Below are positions 4,840 to 6,301 of a DNA stretch of 6,301 bases, piece after piece. Origin of the DNA: Lamprobacter sp046541315 (lineage in GTDB: Bacteria; Pseudomonadota; Gammaproteobacteria; Chromatiales; Chromatiaceae); NCBI RefSeq assembly GCF_046541315.1, contig NZ_JBKHDN010000162.1:1-6301 (forward strand), written 5' to 3'. Under the pieces are notes generated by a model that worked only from the letters and a program-made list of their open reading frames with translations, searched no databases and was not told where the DNA came from. The translations under genes were made by a program, and so were the position numbers. How positions within the stretch are numbered: the first letter of the stretch is position 1; each line of letters begins with the position of its first letter.

Positions 4840-6027
4840 ATGCCCATTGCCTCCTTCCAGCCCCCGGTACGCACCTTGATGGGGCCCGGCCCCGCCGATG
4901 TCCACCCGCGCGTGCTCGCGGCCCTGGCGCGCCCGACCATCGGCCATCTGGATCCCGCCTTCGTGGCCATGATGGAGGAGCTGAAATCCCTGTTGCGCAC
5001 CGCCTTTCGGACCGAGAACGCGCTCACCATGCCGATCTCGGCGCCGGGCTCCGCCGGCATGGAGACCTGCTTCGTCAACCTGGTCGAGCCGGGCGATACG
5101 GTCATCGTCTGCGTCAATGGCGTGTTCGGCGGGCGCATGTGCGAGAACGTCACCCGTGCCGGCGGCAACCTGGTGCGCGTCGATGCGCCCTGGGGGCGCG
5201 CGGTCGATCCCAACGCGCTCGAAGACGCGCTGAAGAGCCATCCCGAGGCCAGCCTGGTCGCCTTCGTTCAGGCCGAGACCTCGACCGGCGTCAGCTCCGA
5301 TAGCCGGCAGTTGGTCGAACTCGCGCACCGCCACGACTGCCTGACCATCGTCGATGCGGTGACCGCGCTGGGCGGCTCGCCGCTCGAGGTCGATGCCTGG
5401 GGCATCGACGCCATCTACGCCGGCAGCCAGAAGTGCCTGTCCTGCACGCCCGGGTTGGCGCCGATCAGCCTCAACGAACGCGCGGTCGCCAAGCTCAAGG
5501 CGCGCCGCGCGCCGGTGCAAAGTTGGTTTTTGGACCTCAATCTGGTGCTTGGCTATTGGGGCGACGGCGGCGGGCGCCGCAGTTATCACCACACGGCCCC
5601 GGTCAATGCCCTCTACGCCCTGCATGAAGCCCTGTTGATGCTCTGCGAGGAAGGGCTCGAGCCGTCCTGGGCGCGCCATCGGCAGCATCATCTGGCGTTG
5701 CGTGCCGGTCTCGAGGCGCTGGGGCTCGAACTGCTGGTGCCGGAGGCCGAGCGCCTGCCGCAGCTGAACACGGTCGCGATCCCCGACGGCATCGACGATG
5801 CCCGCCTGCGACGCGGGCTGCTCGAGGCGTTCAATCTCGAGATCGGCGCCGGCCTCGGCGATCTGGCCGGCAAGGCCTGGCGCATCGGGCTCATGGGCTA
5901 TTCCTGCCGCGCCGAGAACATCCTGCTCTGCCTGAGCGCGCTCGGAACCCTGCTCAACGCCATGGGACACAGGGCCGACACCGGCACCGCCCTCACCGAG
6001 GCGCAGCGGGTGCTGAGTGGAACATGA
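4840..6027 (+). CDS. Class V PLP aminotransferase, alanine/serine-glyoxylate type
   Basis: Fold-type I PLP enzyme of the alanine-glyoxylate/serine-glyoxylate/serine-pyruvate aminotransferase family. It would transfer an amino group from alanine or serine to glyoxylate, giving glycine. Seen at 395 aa, like the roughly 390-aa family norm: N-terminal GPGPADVHPRVL (15-26), the SAPGSAGMET phosphate-binding region (67-76), Asp172 in IVDAVTALGG for the pyridine nitrogen, and Lys198 in YAGSQKCLSCTPG as the PLP Schiff-base lysine. These are followed by RRSYHHTAPVNALYALHEAL, typical of the AGT group, and the C-terminal WRIGLMGYSCRAENI with the carboxylate-binding Arg. It is cytoplasmic. The ATG at 4840 starts at the expected distance from GPGP; the ribosome site (TGGA near 4829-4832) is weak. 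The gene is divergent from msrB with its own promoter-like sequence and is followed after 54 bases by an SCO-type gene. In an autotroph it could serve 2-phosphoglycolate salvage. The amino donor cannot be read from sequence, so I give no symbol. Confidence 0.92.
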   Translation: MPIASFQPPVRTLMGPGPADVHPRVLAALARPTIGHLDPAFVAMMEELKSLLRTAFRTENALTMPISAPGSAGMETCFVNLVEPGDTVIVCVNGVFGGRMCENVTRAGGNLVRVDAPWGRAVDPNALEDALKSHPEASLVAFVQAETSTGVSSDSRQLVELAHRHDCLTIVDAVTALGGSPLEVDAWGIDAIYAGSQKCLSCTPGLAPISLNERAVAKLKARRAPVQSWFLDLNLVLGYWGDGGGRRSYHHTAPVNALYALHEALLMLCEEGLEPSWARHRQHHLALRAGLEALGLELLVPEAERLPQLNTVAIPDGIDDARLRRGLLEAFNLEIGAGLGDLAGKAWRIGLMGYSCRAENILLCLSALGTLLNAMGHRADTGTALTEAQRVLSGT

Positions 6028-6081
6028 CAGCGGCGGAGTCAGGCCCGGTGCGAGGGTCAGCGGTGGTGCGTGACTGACTCG

Positions 6082-6301
6082 ATGAAACGTCGCTCCTCAC
6101 GTCCGCTGCTCGCTCGCTTGATCATGGCGCTCGCCGCGGTTGGCCTGTTCCTGGTCGGCTATCAATGGGGCAACCGGTTCCAGCGCGACCATGAGGCGCC
6201 GTTGCGCATCGACGGCGTCCTTCTGCGTGCTCCCAGCGCGCTGCCGGAACTCAACCTGCGGGGTCCGCAGGGGTCCATCACCAATGCCGATCTGCGCGGT
6301 C
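6082..6301 (+). CDS. SCO1/SenC-like membrane-anchored protein, N-terminal part
   Basis: Start of a probable SCO-family protein (periplasmic copper chaperone for cytochrome oxidase assembly, or thiol-disulfide reductase), cut by the window end after 73 complete codons. Seen: a basic N-terminus (MKRRSSRP), one hydrophobic segment (about 13-27, ending LFLVGYQ) acting as an N-in membrane anchor, then IDGVLLRAPSALPELNLRG (43-61) followed by ITNADLRG (66-73). The spacing and order of a gxLL-x-P-xx-LPxfxL stretch followed by an xxxT-xxxLxG stretch match the beginning of the SCO thioredoxin-like domain. The diagnostic CxxxC copper motif would lie beyond the window. The ATG at 6082 has no clear ribosome site; an in-frame GTG at 6070 would add four residues. 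It lies 54 bases after the aminotransferase stop on the same strand, so co-transcription is likely. Another anchored thioredoxin-fold protein (redoxin/TlpA-like) is the main alternative. Confidence 0.72.
   Translation, partial: MKRRSSRPLLARLIMALAAVGLFLVGYQWGNRFQRDHEAPLRIDGVLLRAPSALPELNLRGPQGSITNADLRG

Noticed and set aside
4659..5213. N-terminal extension of MsrB
   Set aside because: The open frame upstream is antisense to the aminotransferase; the start at 4658 already gives a full-length MsrB domain.
4249..5970. Long minus-strand ORF (573 codons) across the aminotransferase and msrB
   Set aside because: It is antisense to the PLP aminotransferase and out of frame with msrB and dacB. It crosses the divergent promoter region and shows no recognisable domain.
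6024..6077. 17-codon ORF overlapping the aminotransferase stop (ATGA)
   Set aside because: It has no ribosome site and no recognisable product. An ATGA overlap alone is too common to support a leader peptide.

Overview
This 6.3-kb window reads as ordinary chromosomal housekeeping DNA from a high-GC (mid-60s percent by eye) Gram-negative bacterium. The GlnRS is of the proteobacterial GlnS type. Together with the exported calcium-binding protein, the PBP4-type peptidase and the membrane-anchored SCO-type protein, it suggests a gammaproteobacterium. A purple sulfur bacterium (Chromatiaceae-like) is my best guess, from overall impression rather than a diagnostic marker. I see no phage, IS, integron, CRISPR, toxin-antitoxin or tRNA/rRNA sequence.

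Layout from left to right. (1) Positions 1-1685, minus strand: glutaminyl-tRNA synthetase (glnS), complete at its N-terminus and cut only a few codons before its stop. (2) A 217-bp divergent intergenic region carries one possible promoter per direction and a small inverted repeat. (3) 1903-2433, plus strand: a secreted protein of 176 aa with four EF-hand loops in two pairs. (4) A 53-bp, very GC-rich, palindrome-filled gap separates it from the convergent 2487-2915 minus-strand gene for a SlyD-like FKBP peptidyl-prolyl isomerase. (5) 3039-4256 minus: dacB-like D-Ala-D-Ala carboxypeptidase/endopeptidase (PBP4 family). It is tightly coupled to the upstream 4260-4658 minus gene msrB (methionine-R-sulfoxide reductase). 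(6) A 181-bp divergent region holds a good sigma70-like promoter for the plus-strand gene 4840-6027, a class V PLP aminotransferase of the alanine/serine-glyoxylate family. (7) 6082-6301 plus: the N-terminal 73 codons of a membrane-anchored SCO1/SenC-like (thioredoxin-fold) protein, running off the window.

On function: msrB, dacB and the FKBP gene are co-directional and probably form one transcription unit, or two. The theme is protein and envelope maintenance: repair of oxidised methionine, peptidoglycan trimming and prolyl isomerisation. The EF-hand protein is an exported Ca2+-binding protein of unknown partner. The aminotransferase fits glyoxylate detoxification or 2-phosphoglycolate salvage, as expected in an autotroph, though the exact amino donor cannot be read from sequence. 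The SCO-like protein would serve copper delivery to cytochrome oxidase or thiol redox in the periplasm.

I did not find an undescribed system here. The observations worth checking are modest: half-sites spaced 16 bp apart upstream of the FKBP gene, the absent recycling cysteine in MsrB, the paired EF-hand duplication with a Met/Gln-rich tail, the msrB-dacB junction, and the palindromic convergent terminator region.
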